Below are positions 45,244-54,579 of a stretch of DNA of 64,000 nt, in pieces. This DNA comes from Candidatus Bathyarchaeota archaeon (GTDB lineage: Archaea; Thermoproteota; Bathyarchaeia; Bathyarchaeales; Bathycorpusculaceae). The position numbers were made by a program, and so were the translations under genes. The DNA lies in assembly GCA_003164295.1 (NCBI GenBank), contig PLTA01000034.1, forward strand, positions 1 through 64,000. Reading direction: 5' to 3'. The notes below the pieces were generated by a model. The model made no database searches and had not been told where the DNA came from. It was given only the letters and a program-made list of their open reading frames with translations. Within the stretch, counting starts at the first letter, position 1; every line of letters starts with the position of its first letter.

Positions 45244-45645
45244 CTATGCGATGTATTTTTCCCTTTTTGCGTCTTTAGACCTTGGTTGCAAAGTAGGTAA
45301 TGCAGGGGGTTGCTCTTTCTGGATTTGGTCGCATGCTACGTTGGATTGTTCAACGAGTTTTCTAAATATGATTTCGGCAACTTGGTCTCCGACTGATTCT
45401 TCTTTAAGTTCGGCATCAAAGAAATGTTTCTTGAAAGACTCTGTGATCTCGTTTTTGTCGATTATGACGTTGGGGTTAGCGCTGTCATTCCACGCGGCGG
45501 TCATTAGTTTGTGCCCTAGTTCGATGAGTATGTTTACGAGGGTGGTGTAGTCTATGTCAAAGGGGGCGTCTCCTGTTAGGAATCGTCCTTTTGTCAGTAA
45601 GATTTTTTTGTCATTTTCAGGGGTTACAGTTAAACTTCTACGCAT
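45244..45645 (-). CDS. Hypothetical protein preceding grpE-dnaK
   Basis: 133 aa. Central part FDIDYTTLVNILIELGHKLMTAAWNDS, then an acidic segment and a Pro/Lys-rich tail. No family recognised. Being first in the grpE-dnaK operon suggests a heat-shock or protein quality-control role, possibly regulatory, though no DNA-binding motif is visible. A TATA-like TTTATAAG (45709-45716, minus strand) lies upstream. Confidence 0.6.
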   Translation of the reverse strand: MRRSLTVTPENDKKILLTKGRFLTGDAPFDIDYTTLVNILIELGHKLMTAAWNDSANPNVIIDKNEITESFKKHFFDAELKEESVGDQVAEIIFRKLVEQSNVACDQIQKEQPPALPTLQPRSKDAKREKYIA

Positions 45646-45750
45646 ATATTACACCAGTGCTAAACGGCTTTTGCACCGCTTCACCTGCAGCACAGATGTG
45701 CTTGCATGCTTATAAATTTTCTGTCTAAGAAACGTAAAATAACGGATTAA

Positions 45751-45774
45751 ATGGTTTCTATTGATTGAAACCAT
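45751..45774. promoter_or_regulatory. Perfect 8-8-8 inverted repeat upstream of grpE-dnaK operon
   Basis: ATGGTTTC (45751-45758), 8-nt spacer, GAAACCAT (45767-45774). It lies between the orf133-grpE-dnaK promoter region and the 3' end of the next minus-strand gene, about 40 nt upstream of the TATA-like box. Candidate operator; a transcript hairpin is the alternative. Confidence 0.45.
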
Positions 45775-45867
45775 CCAAACCTTTAGTAAAATTCTTGCAG
45801 TTCCAAAGATAATGTGCTACAACAAATGTTCCTACTTTTTTGTTCAGACAATTATTCAAACTTTAAT

Positions 45868-46074
45868 TTAGCCCGAACTTTTATTTTTCTCTCTTCGTTC
45901 CTGTCGATTCTCTCTTATTTTCCTAATTCTCTCATCCATTTCAACTTGGGACGCCAAAATCGCCGCCGCAGCAGCACAAATAACAAGAACAATAAATCCA
46001 ATCAGGTTTCTTTCAATAAAGAAGAAAAAAATCAATCCGATAACAGCTATAATCCCAGCCAACCAATTTCGCAT
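45868..46074 (-). CDS. Small two-helix membrane protein
   Basis: 68 aa. Two hydrophobic helices (WLAGIIAVIGLIFFFFI and IGFIVLVICAAAAAILA) and a highly basic and acidic tail (MDERIRKIRENRQERREKNK). No family recognised. Composition and topology make it likely to be real. Confidence 0.55.
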   Translation of the reverse strand: MRNWLAGIIAVIGLIFFFFIERNLIGFIVLVICAAAAAILASQVEMDERIRKIRENRQERREKNKSSG

Positions 46075-46349
46075 ACTTACGCCTGTTGTTTAAGAGGTAT
46101 TTAGCTTTTCAGATTTTGAATACCTTAGGTGGGAACTGTATGGCTTCTTCATGGAAAAACCTATAAGTAAAGAGGAAATTTCTTTGGAAAGAACAAAATC
46201 TACGAGGCGGATTCAAACTAAACGAAAGGGGCAGGGCATAATATAGATTCGAGAATAGGAAATAGGTTAAACTCGAATTGTAAAGACGCTTGTCTCTGTC
46301 TAAAATCTGCTTATTCTTCAGCATCCAAAATTACTGGAGTGGTTGTTTT

Positions 46350-47615
46350 TTGAATCTGCTGTCGCGTTTGTACTATTTCTGGCGCAGATTTGCAAAAATG
46401 TTTTCGCTCTTTTTGGCTATAGCTGGCCCAGGCATCATTGTTATGGTTGCCGACAACGACGCTGGAGGAATCACAACCTATACGGTAACTGGAGCTCTTT
46501 TTCTCTTTAGCTTTATCTGGATTGAAATACTTCTGGGTCCTGTTGCTTACATTTGCCAAGAAATGACAGTTAGGCTTGGGGCGATAACAAAACGTGGTCA
46601 CGCCGAGGCAATTTTTGACGCTTTCGGTTCATTTTGGGGATGGTTCTCACTTTTAGACTTGACATTAACCGATTTTCTTACAATAGTTACAGAATTTATA
46701 GGAATGACTGCTGCCTTAAGCATTTTCGGGGTTCCACCATTAATTACGGTTATAATCGTTATTTGTTTGATCATGTCTATGGTAGTTTCGGGACGTTATT
46801 GGACATGGGAGAAAATTGTTCTTGCATTGTGTGCTCTTAACCTCATCTATGTTCCAGCCGTATTTTTGGTCAACCCGCCTCTGCATCCTTTATTGTCAGG
46901 ATTCGTCCCAAGTTTTCCATTTGGGTTAACAGGCACTGTTGTATTTTTCATAATGGCGAATGTAGGTACAACAATTGCTCCGTGGATGATCTTTTTCCAG
47001 CAAAGCTCGGTAGTTGATAAGGGATTGCAAGAAAAAGACATAAAATTCTCCCGTTTAGATACTGCTCTCGGAGCTTGTTTTACGGTTATCTGCGCTGTCG
47101 CTTGCATTGTTATTTTTGCGACTCTTTTGCCTGGAGGTAATATTCAAGATGCTGCAACAGGAGCGTTAAGAATCATGTCGGTCAACAGATATGTCGGCAC
47201 AGCTGTTGCCATCGGTCTATTTGATGCCGGACTTCTGGGAGCCATATGTATATCACTAGCCAGTTCTTGGGCTTGGGGCGAAGTATTCGGTTGGCCGCAC
47301 TCACTAAACCACAACTTCAAAGCAGCTCCAGGATTCTACATACTGCGTCTGCTGATTCTAATTGGCGCAGGAACTATAGTTTTAATTCCTGGTGCCCCGT
47401 TGATTCTAATTACTTTATTTGTTCAAGTAATTGCAGTAACTTTGTTACCTGCAGCCCTTACGTTCCTCTTGGTTTTGCTTAATGAAGAAGAGGTTGTTGG
47501 AAAACACAAAAACTCCAAGATTCAAAATATACTTGCTATAATTATAATAGGTACCATAATTGTGCTTTCAACATTATACGCAATCGGCACAATCTTCCCC
47601 AGTCTATTTGGCTAA
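46350..47615 (+). CDS. Divergent NRAMP-family divalent metal transporter
   Basis: 421 aa from the TTG at 46350, chosen because GGAGTGGT (46336-46343) sits 7 nt upstream; the frame is open from 46290. About 11 helices. In helix 1 the canonical DPGN is DAGG (D37-G40, preceded by AD-N); in helix 6 the canonical A/M-P-H reads IAPW (A210, P211, W212). The metal-binding Asp is kept, but the Met and Asn ligands are lost, as in NRAMP-related transporters of harder ions such as Mg2+. First gene of a locus with an MgtE-like sensor. Confidence 0.85.
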   Translation: MNLLSRLYYFWRRFAKMFSLFLAIAGPGIIVMVADNDAGGITTYTVTGALFLFSFIWIEILLGPVAYICQEMTVRLGAITKRGHAEAIFDAFGSFWGWFSLLDLTLTDFLTIVTEFIGMTAALSIFGVPPLITVIIVICLIMSMVVSGRYWTWEKIVLALCALNLIYVPAVFLVNPPLHPLLSGFVPSFPFGLTGTVVFFIMANVGTTIAPWMIFFQQSSVVDKGLQEKDIKFSRLDTALGACFTVICAVACIVIFATLLPGGNIQDAATGALRIMSVNRYVGTAVAIGLFDAGLLGAICISLASSWAWGEVFGWPHSLNHNFKAAPGFYILRLLILIGAGTIVLIPGAPLILITLFVQVIAVTLLPAALTFLLVLLNEEEVVGKHKNSKIQNILAIIIIGTIIVLSTLYAIGTIFPSLFG

Positions 47616-47631
47616 AAATTGTGGTGAAAAA

Positions 47632-47805
47632 ATGACAAACCCGTTAAGAAACCTGATAAATAAATTTCGAGAAATTAACCAGAAATACTCAAAGCCCAGA
47701 ATCAAAATGTCAAGACCCGTAAAAATCGCGCTACTTTCCTTGAGGATCTACCTGATATTCCTAATAATTATGTTATTATACAAATTTATAATCACAATAC
47801 ATTGA
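47632..47805 (+). CDS. 57-aa single-helix protein of the NRAMP locus
   Basis: Basic N-terminal half (LRNLINKFREINQKYSKPRI) and one C-terminal transmembrane helix (LRIYLIFLIIMLLYKFIITI). ATG at 47632, 16 nt after the transporter gene; it ends 10 nt before the MgtE-like gene. Position and topology suggest an accessory subunit tethering the soluble sensor to the transporter. This is inference. Confidence 0.65.
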   Translation: MTNPLRNLINKFREINQKYSKPRIKMSRPVKIALLSLRIYLIFLIIMLLYKFIITIH

Positions 47806-47815
47806 GGAAAAAATC

Positions 47816-49081
47816 ATGACTGCTGTTATAGACAAAGTTGAGCAACAATTCTTTTTGAGTGACATTATCGGTAAAAAAGTACTTAACGGCAGGAAGAAAA
47901 TAGGAAAACTTTCTGACTTTATAATAAAAGAAAATGGTGGAAAATTTCCAGTTGTGACCCATCTGTTTGTTGGGCGTTCCTTTGGTTATCCTCCACTGAC
48001 TATTGAATGGGAAAAAGTAAGTTCATTTACGAAAAAAGAAGTTCTCGTGAATATCGGTGATATTGATGAATACGCGAAAGAGGTTAAAGAAGACGCAATC
48101 TTGCTCAAAGATTACGTTTTGGACAAAAAAGTTTTAGATGTGGAAGAAAGGGAGATTGATGTTGTCTACGATATACTGCTCACAATGAAAAATGGCAAGT
48201 TATATGTCTGCGACGTAGATTTTAGCAAACAAAGGCTCTACAAAAGAATGCACCTTCGTTTTCTAGCTAAATCTGTCGCTGAGGTCGAAGAACGCAAAAT
48301 GGTTTCTTGGACCTACATTCAACCACTTGAAAATCTTGGTAGCTTTAAAGGGCAAATAAAACTTAACATATTAAAAGAAAAACTGTCAAATTTGAGACCA
48401 GTCGACCTTGCAGATGTTTTAGAGGAAATGGATCATGAACAAAGAGTCCAAATATTTGATCAACTTAACGAATCAAAAGCATCCGACACATTAGAAGAAA
48501 TTAACCCTTCAGTTCAAAGGGCACTTATAGCTTCACTTGATAAGAAAAAAGTAGCAAAACTGCTAAACGTAATGACACCTGGACAAGCCGCAGACATATT
48601 ATCTGTTCTCCCTGTTCCTGAGGCACAAACAATTATGAAATCGATGGCAAAAGAAAACGTCGCAAAAATTGAAGATATTCTTCAACATCACCATGAAAAT
48701 ATCGTCAATTTTGCAACTCGAAAATTCATGTCTTATCCTCCTGACGAAATTGTGTTGAAAGCTCAGGAAGATTACCCGAAGGATGCCCAGGGAAAAATTG
48801 TGGTTATGTATCTTTACGTTGTGGATGCCGTTGGAAAATTGTTGGGCGTTATTGATATCAAAGAGCTTTTACAGGCACCACTTAAGTCAACGACCAAGCT
48901 TGCAGACATAATGGAAACCAATTTTATTGCTTTGAAAACCACCAACACTCTTAAGGAAGCTTCTGTGATTTTCTCTAGATATGGCTATCGGGCTTTACCA
49001 GTGGTTGATGAGGAAGGTAACCTAGTTGGAGTCGTTCCATTTAGGGATGTAATGAATCTGGGCCATCTTTTCTTTGAATAA
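47816..49081 (+). CDS. Soluble PRC-barrel / MgtE N-domain / CBS-pair protein
   Basis: 421 aa, no transmembrane helices. PRC-barrel-like domain about 12-90 (IIGKKVLNGRKKIGKLSDFI), a second related segment about 95-170, MgtE_N superhelix about 178-285 (LRPVDLADVLEEMDHEQRVQ; NVMTPGQAADILSVLP), and two CBS motifs about 290-420 (FMSYPPDEIVLKAQEDYP; IMETNFIALKTTNTLKEAS). In MgtE channels the N and CBS domains bind Mg2+ and gate the pore; here the pore is absent and an NRAMP transporter precedes it. SD GAGG upstream of the ATG. Confidence 0.88.
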   Translation: MTAVIDKVEQQFFLSDIIGKKVLNGRKKIGKLSDFIIKENGGKFPVVTHLFVGRSFGYPPLTIEWEKVSSFTKKEVLVNIGDIDEYAKEVKEDAILLKDYVLDKKVLDVEEREIDVVYDILLTMKNGKLYVCDVDFSKQRLYKRMHLRFLAKSVAEVEERKMVSWTYIQPLENLGSFKGQIKLNILKEKLSNLRPVDLADVLEEMDHEQRVQIFDQLNESKASDTLEEINPSVQRALIASLDKKKVAKLLNVMTPGQAADILSVLPVPEAQTIMKSMAKENVAKIEDILQHHHENIVNFATRKFMSYPPDEIVLKAQEDYPKDAQGKIVVMYLYVVDAVGKLLGVIDIKELLQAPLKSTTKLADIMETNFIALKTTNTLKEASVIFSRYGYRALPVVDEEGNLVGVVPFRDVMNLGHLFFE

Positions 49082-49120
49082 AACACGATAATCAATTAAG
49101 GAAATTTGAGAGATAGAAAA

Positions 49121-49384
49121 ATGCACAAAATCTACGCCTTCGTCGACATAGTCGTTGAATCGCACTTTTTTGATGAAGTAGCGCGAGAGCTTGCTAAGCT
49201 AAAAAACATTGAAGAACTTTATGAAGTAACTGGAGAATTCGATATTGTCACACTTATTTCAGCAACCGACATCGAAGAGTTCCGAAATACACTAAAGAAT
49301 GAAATTATGAAAATTCCCGGCGTAAAAAGCACAGTTAGCTCAATTGTCTTGCAAGCTCACAAAGGACCCAAATGTGGAGATTAA
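49121..49384 (+). CDS. Stand-alone Lrp/AsnC RAM-domain protein
   Basis: 87 aa from the ATG at 49121 (SD GAGAGAT upstream; an in-frame TTG 15 nt earlier is less likely). Only the ligand-binding RAM fold is present: HKIYAFVDIVVESHFFDEVA, EELYEVTGEFDIVTLIS, IPGVKSTVSSIVL. No HTH. Ends with GPKCGD. Such proteins form rings that bind amino acids or small effectors. It lies 39 nt after the MgtE-like gene and probably belongs to the locus. Confidence 0.8.
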   Translation: MHKIYAFVDIVVESHFFDEVARELAKLKNIEELYEVTGEFDIVTLISATDIEEFRNTLKNEIMKIPGVKSTVSSIVLQAHKGPKCGD

Positions 49385-49427
49385 ATTTGTCGGTTCCCCC
49401 GCATTTTTCTTTTCGAGCATGGGCAGT

Positions 49428-49784
49428 TTAAGTTTTGTTTTCTTTTAGTTTGCCAAACGCTAAAGCATGGTTAATTAATCGTTCCATTGTTTCAAAATCT
49501 GTATGTTGCAATGTTGTTTGCTCAGAATTGATGTAGTTGCCATTTTTTGCTTTGAGTACAAATCTTTCGAATTCATCCTCTAAAATATCCTTTGTCATGA
49601 TTGGTTTACCATCAAGCAATCTTAAGTCACAATTAAGACAATATTTAAAATCAAACTCAAGCGTTCTTTCTTTTGAGTTTCCTTCGCCAAAATAGGTTTT
49701 ATCATTAGCTAACTTGGTAAATATAACGTCGTCAAATTCGAAGAATGACACATGGGTTTTTTTAATATCATGTTTATGGCTCAA
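49428..49784 (-). CDS. Hypothetical protein
   Basis: 118 aa, TTG start with GAGTGAG upstream. FFEFDDVIFTKLANDKTYFG, YCLNCDLRLLDGKPI (one CxxC), then DEFERFVLKAKNGNYINSEQ. Mixed alpha/beta, probably cytoplasmic. No family recognised. Confidence 0.55.
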   Translation of the reverse strand: MSHKHDIKKTHVSFFEFDDVIFTKLANDKTYFGEGNSKERTLEFDFKYCLNCDLRLLDGKPIMTKDILEDEFERFVLKAKNGNYINSEQTTLQHTDFETMERLINHALAFGKLKENKT

Positions 49785-49905
49785 GTTAGCTCACTCTCAG
49801 AATATTATGTGTATGTCTTAATAATTAAATTATTTAGACGATGGCAACGCCTGCATTAATTTTTAGGTGTGGAAAATTAAGGAGAAAAAAATTTAAGCGG
49901 ATTAT

Positions 49906-52716
49906 CTAATTGGCGGTTACCTGTTTTTTCACGGCTTCTTCAGCAGCTTTTACTGCTTCGAGTAGTTTGTCAGGTTTTGTTCCGCCGCCTTGGGCAAAGT
50001 TTGGTCTTCCGCCGCCTCCGCCGCCGAAAATCGAGGCAACTTCTTTCATTATGCTTCCTGCATTTACGCCTTTCTGCGAAGCTATTTCTCCTGCCATGAT
50101 CATGACCTTGCAGGTTTTCCCATCAGAACCATAAAACAAAGTCACGATTGCTTCGTTGCGCTTTATCATTTCAGTGCCTGTTTGAAGCATGCGGTTAATA
50201 TCTAATGCTTCGCCAAAGTCCCTTTTAACAATCGATAGGCCATCCACTTCTACGGATGCCTCAGCACCTTTTATCTGCCCCTCCGCGCTTTCCTTTTCGG
50301 CGAGCTCTTTGATTAGCTTGCGTTTCTCAACATTTGCTTCTTTTAGTTCCTTGACGATTTTTTCGGCTGTTTTATCCAGCTTATCTATAGGTGCAGATAA
50401 TGATTCTGAAACTTTCCAGAGTAAACTTTCTTGTTTCTGCACTGCTCTTAACGCTTCTAGTCCCACTGCGTAGCCTAGTCGTTCCACGCCGTCTTGCACT
50501 CGTTCGGTGTAAACAATTTTTACAAAACCAACTTCTAAAGTGCTTGCCAAATGGGTTCCAGCGCACGCTTCAACATCCCAATCGCCAGTTTTTACGACGC
50601 GGATGTCTTTTCCTGGAACTGCGCCGCCTTGGTAGAGCCTGAAACCGTAACGTGCTTCCGCCTCATTTCGAGGATACCACTTTATTTCAACTTTCATGTT
50701 GGCTGCAATCGCACCGTTTGCTAACAACTCGATCTTGTGAACTTCTTCTGGGCTTAATCTTTTGTAATGTGAAATGTCAAGTCTTGAGGTTTCCAAGCCT
50801 TTTTGTGTGCCTGATTGCCAAACATGTTCACCCAACACCCGTCTTGCAGCCCCATTAATCAGATGTGTAACAGTATGTGCTTTCATCAATGAGTACCGTT
50901 TGTCCCAGTCAAGAATTCCATGAACAGTGCTTCCTTCCTTGAAAGTGGGTTCAACGCCGAGTTTGTGCACAATGACTTTGCCGATTTTTTGGGTATCAAC
51001 CACATCAAATTTGGAAGTGCCTACTGTTAACCATCCGTGGTCCGCTGGTTGCCCTCCGCCTTCAGGATAAAAGCAAGTTCTATCCAATATTGCGTATTTT
51101 TCGTTGATTATTTTGAGGACTTTTGCGTCAAATTCTTTCATGTAAGTGTCAGCATAATAGAGTTGTTCAGTTGCTGGCATTTGTTCAACTATTTTTTCCA
51201 AGGTTTTTTCTGCTTGGGTTTCTTCCTCTTCCACGGGTTTAGAAGCCTGCATGTGCCTGTTTGCGATTAATGCATAAAAGTTCTCAGGAAGCTCCACCTG
51301 TACTCCTTCTTTTTCTGCGGCTTGCTTAACAATTTCTGGTGGAAGCCCATGTGAATCATACAGTTCTGTTAATGTATCCATCGGAAGTTTGCCTGTGCCT
51401 TTGGCTTTGAGATCGGCAGCAATCCTTTTAACCATGCCTTCCCCGCGTTGAATGGTATCCTTGAATTTTTCTTCTTCTACCTTTAGCATTTCAACAATTT
51501 CGTTCCGCATTTCTTTTATGCGTGGAAAATCTTTACCCCAGTAATCAACTTGCATATCGACAATGTCGTAGAGTTTTGCTGGATCCATGTTTAGGGTTCG
51601 CATTAAACGGTAAACTCTTCGGAAAAGCAGTCTGGCCAAATAACCTTCTTGAATGTTTGAAGGGACAACGCCTTCAGAAAGCATAAAGCTCAATGTTTTA
51701 GTATGGTCAGTTACTGCCCAAGCATTCTCAATGGGAATCAAAACTTTCTCAAGCGTTTCCATATCAATGCCCGACAATTCTGAAACCCGTTTTCTTGTTA
51801 CAAGTCTATTTGCGGTTTTATCAACGCTAACTAAACCCGAGTACTTTGCGACCCGCGACAAGAAACCATTTTCAACATTAGTTATCCCAGCCATACTGAA
51901 GATTGTGTCAATCATTTTGCCGTAAATAGCTTGGAATGCACTTGGAACTCCCTGACTAATCCAAGCAAACCTGTCAATTCCATACCCCGTATCAACAGTT
52001 CGGATTGGTAACTCAACAAATTCGTCGCCGACAACCTTGTACTGCATGAAAACAAGTGTGCCTACTTCCAAGCCGCGGCAGATGCATTCAACATCGGGTC
52101 CAGCGTTGCCTCCACCAACCCACACTCCCTCTTTATAAATAATTTCATCTGATTTTATGCCCAACGCTTCTGTCGCAAATCGTTGGTGAAAACGTACAGT
52201 TTGATCTTTCCAGTAAATTTCTTTATTTGGATAATTAAATGCATGTGCTCCTCCCATTTCAAAGATGGTTAAGTGCCTGCCAAATGTTGGGCCGGTGTTA
52301 GAAATATCGGTTAACCTGATGGATGGCTGAGAAATCACCAAAGGATTAGCCGGCGGCGGAGAAATGCCCTCAGTCACATATGGTTGGAAATCAATTATGC
52401 TTGCGTGAGTTAAGTAAATATCTTTGCGCCATCTTGCAACAACCGGATAAGGTTTTATCCGGGTATGCTCATTTTTCTCGAAAAATGAAAGGAAAGCCTC
52501 TCGCATTTCAGAAAGGCTGAAACTTTTCTTTGTAGCTGGATTATTTATAAAAGTGTAACATCCGCACTCGTCAGAGGTGGATTCTCCGCAAGTTTCTTGT
52601 TTTTCATTTTGAGTCCAATAGTATTCTCCACATTTTGGACAATGTTTCCTAACAAAGCCTTCTTCTTTGAAGAATGGTAATGCATATGCTTCCGCTGGAA
52701 ACGTTTTTTCAACCAT
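49906..52716 (-). CDS. alaS: Alanyl-tRNA synthetase, archaeal type
   Basis: 936 aa. N-terminal zinc region CPKCGEYYWTQNEKQETCGE typical of archaeal AlaRS, class II core with GPTFGRHLTIFEMGGAHAFN and DVECICRGLEVGTLVFMQY, editing domain with HTVTHLINGAARRVLG and ACAGTHLASTLEVG (zinc and mischarged-tRNA site), and C-terminal DHHA1 domain ending GGGGGGRPNFAQGGGTKP. Charges tRNA-Ala and clears Ser/Gly. Monocistronic. Confidence 0.97.
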   Translation of the reverse strand: MVEKTFPAEAYALPFFKEEGFVRKHCPKCGEYYWTQNEKQETCGESTSDECGCYTFINNPATKKSFSLSEMREAFLSFFEKNEHTRIKPYPVVARWRKDIYLTHASIIDFQPYVTEGISPPPANPLVISQPSIRLTDISNTGPTFGRHLTIFEMGGAHAFNYPNKEIYWKDQTVRFHQRFATEALGIKSDEIIYKEGVWVGGGNAGPDVECICRGLEVGTLVFMQYKVVGDEFVELPIRTVDTGYGIDRFAWISQGVPSAFQAIYGKMIDTIFSMAGITNVENGFLSRVAKYSGLVSVDKTANRLVTRKRVSELSGIDMETLEKVLIPIENAWAVTDHTKTLSFMLSEGVVPSNIQEGYLARLLFRRVYRLMRTLNMDPAKLYDIVDMQVDYWGKDFPRIKEMRNEIVEMLKVEEEKFKDTIQRGEGMVKRIAADLKAKGTGKLPMDTLTELYDSHGLPPEIVKQAAEKEGVQVELPENFYALIANRHMQASKPVEEEETQAEKTLEKIVEQMPATEQLYYADTYMKEFDAKVLKIINEKYAILDRTCFYPEGGGQPADHGWLTVGTSKFDVVDTQKIGKVIVHKLGVEPTFKEGSTVHGILDWDKRYSLMKAHTVTHLINGAARRVLGEHVWQSGTQKGLETSRLDISHYKRLSPEEVHKIELLANGAIAANMKVEIKWYPRNEAEARYGFRLYQGGAVPGKDIRVVKTGDWDVEACAGTHLASTLEVGFVKIVYTERVQDGVERLGYAVGLEALRAVQKQESLLWKVSESLSAPIDKLDKTAEKIVKELKEANVEKRKLIKELAEKESAEGQIKGAEASVEVDGLSIVKRDFGEALDINRMLQTGTEMIKRNEAIVTLFYGSDGKTCKVMIMAGEIASQKGVNAGSIMKEVASIFGGGGGGRPNFAQGGGTKPDKLLEAVKAAEEAVKKQVTAN

Positions 52717-52839
52717 CAGGAATGCCTCATTTATGTAGTAACTTTAGTTTGCTTATGGAAGAGGATTTATGGGTTCCATTGATTTAAATGATTTCAATTA
52801 AAATAAGGAATTAAAAACTAAAAAAAGATGTTTTCAAGC

Positions 52840-54192
52840 CTAAACTGATGGAAAAGAATTCCAATTCTTAATCATAGACTTATGTTCGTTACAATTTTTT
52901 TCTAAGCCATACCGCCTAAGAGGTTTTGTTAAGTGTCTCTGGGACCTTGTCGAAGTTATATACAATCCCTCCTTAACTGTTCTGGGTACAATAGATTCTT
53001 TCTTTTTGAGTTGAGGAAATTTTTCGTCGCATTTTTCACAGCGATACCCTTGATTTTTGCCCATGGATTTCAAGTGTTTTCCGCAGATGGGGCAAATCGG
53101 ATTTTCAATTATTACTTTTTCTTTTAAATGTAAAATTTTGATTTTTTCTAGATTAATCGTTAACGGCTTTTTTGGTGTCGCTTTATGAACTGCGCCATAA
53201 ACTTCTAAGCAATCTCCAAACATTAGTTCCCTTGCAATTTTACGCAGGTTCCCTGTCGGTTCATAAGCCGCGCAATCAACTTCTGCAGAGTCATCTTTGA
53301 TTGAAAAAATAACGTGTCGAAGTGGCACTATCCGTGGATTCTGCGAAACAACACCTTTCACGATTACCGAGCTGTATGGCTCAATATCGCTTAAGGATTC
53401 AATATGCTTTAGGTGGGCATCTGTACCTTGGTTAGAACGGAAAATGACCCAACTTTCAACAGGTTCAAGCGGCTTAACAAGTTCGTATGCCTTCTTGACT
53501 GTTTCTGCCGATTCCCCTCTGATTCCAAATAAAATAGGGTCTGGACCCCGAGGCGTAATAATTACTCTGCCCGTTTCCAAATCCACATTATTGAAGGTGT
53601 AAGGTTGCAATTGTTTATCCATTTCAAAAATTGATGGTCCATCTACTTTTCTTTTTGAACCCCAATTTTGCGGTTCCCGATAAGCAATTAACTCGTAAGT
53701 ATAGTCGCTATGTAATGTCTCTCCAATGGCCGCCAAAGCGCCGATGATTCCTCTGCAAGAGTTAAAACCTGTTGCTTCAGCTTTAAATTTCTTGATTAAA
53801 GCCATGGCTTCTTTTAGTGTTACAATGCTTGTTTCAGTTTTTTTGGCAAAAACCCCAAGTTCCTTGGGAACTTTTTGACTTTTCAAAAAAACAATTCCTG
53901 GATCTGTGCCTTTTTCTTTGATTGCTGAGTTTGATTCCCATAAATTAATTGCTGCCTCTATAATTTCATCTTCAAAATCGCTTTCATAACTGAATCTTAA
54001 ACATAACGCACCGTTTCCCCTTGTTTTCCATGGCACATTGGGATTAAGCCGAATTAAACCAGGATAATCCGTAAATTGAACGTTGAATTTTCTGAGCTTT
54101 TCAATAAGTAACGCCGCAAGATAAGTTGTGCAGCCTCCTTTAGTTGAGTCAGTATCATCAAAACCTATGTTAATTGTCTGCAGCGGAGTCAA
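52840..54192 (-). CDS. tiaS: tRNA(Ile2) 2-agmatinylcytidine synthetase
   Basis: 450 aa. N-terminal FDDTDSTKGGCTTYLAALL (ATP/agmatine kinase-like TCKD region), ferredoxin-like middle, OB fold (VIVKGVVSQNPRIVPLRHVI) and C-terminal zinc ribbon CPICGKHLKSMGKNQGYRCEKC. It joins agmatine to C34 of tRNA-Ile2 so that it reads AUA, an archaeal counterpart of TilS. All expected domains are present at normal length. Confidence 0.93.
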   Translation of the reverse strand: MTPLQTINIGFDDTDSTKGGCTTYLAALLIEKLRKFNVQFTDYPGLIRLNPNVPWKTRGNGALCLRFSYESDFEDEIIEAAINLWESNSAIKEKGTDPGIVFLKSQKVPKELGVFAKKTETSIVTLKEAMALIKKFKAEATGFNSCRGIIGALAAIGETLHSDYTYELIAYREPQNWGSKRKVDGPSIFEMDKQLQPYTFNNVDLETGRVIITPRGPDPILFGIRGESAETVKKAYELVKPLEPVESWVIFRSNQGTDAHLKHIESLSDIEPYSSVIVKGVVSQNPRIVPLRHVIFSIKDDSAEVDCAAYEPTGNLRKIARELMFGDCLEVYGAVHKATPKKPLTINLEKIKILHLKEKVIIENPICPICGKHLKSMGKNQGYRCEKCDEKFPQLKKKESIVPRTVKEGLYITSTRSQRHLTKPLRRYGLEKNCNEHKSMIKNWNSFPSV

Positions 54193-54275
54193 GCGTGATT
54201 TTTCTCCAAGGTAAAATAGAGAATAACCTTCGAAGGTAAAAAAAATATTGTTTTAGTCGTAAAAATAAGTTTTAT

Positions 54276-54563
54276 TTATGCTATGATTGGGGTTGGTTCA
54301 AAAAATACTTGTTCGCGCAATATGTCTGTTGGTTTTTCATTTATTATCATAGTTAGTTTGGAATTCACTTTGCTAATTTTAGCTATTCTTTTTGTGACAA
54401 TAAATTTGAGTTTCTCCATGTTGTCAGCTTGTACATTGGCGATTATATCGTAGACGCCCCAGAGACTATGCGCTTCCTTAATTCCTTCAATTTTTTTAAG
54501 CGCTTTTAAAACTTGATTTTCGGCTCCAATTTATGTATTTAATAAAACATATGCCGTTGGCAT
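54276..54563 (-). pseudogene. RAM-domain gene with premature TAA, paralogue of 55068 and 56659
   Basis: From the ATG at 54563 it reads MPTAYVLLNT, TAA (54533-54531), then IGAENQVLKALKKIEGIKEA ... WGVYDIIANVQADNMEKLK ... SKLTMIINE and a unique tail to the stop at 54276. The paralogue at 55068 reads PTAFVLINTEIGSESDVLKE, so the stop replaces the Glu codon (GAA to TAA). The rest of the frame is undamaged, so inactivation looks recent, unless translation restarts internally. Confidence 0.75.
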
Positions 54564-54579
54564 TTTTATTAATCTCCAA

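Noticed and set aside
36213-45645. dnaJ and grpE-dnaK as one broken operon
   Set aside because: They share a strand, but plus-strand and unrelated genes lie in the 5.4 kb between them; separate loci are the simpler reading.
46109-46324. 71-aa minus-strand ORF upstream of the NRAMP gene
   Set aside because: Overlaps the NRAMP leader, has no SD or domain and a composition typical of non-coding AT-rich DNA.
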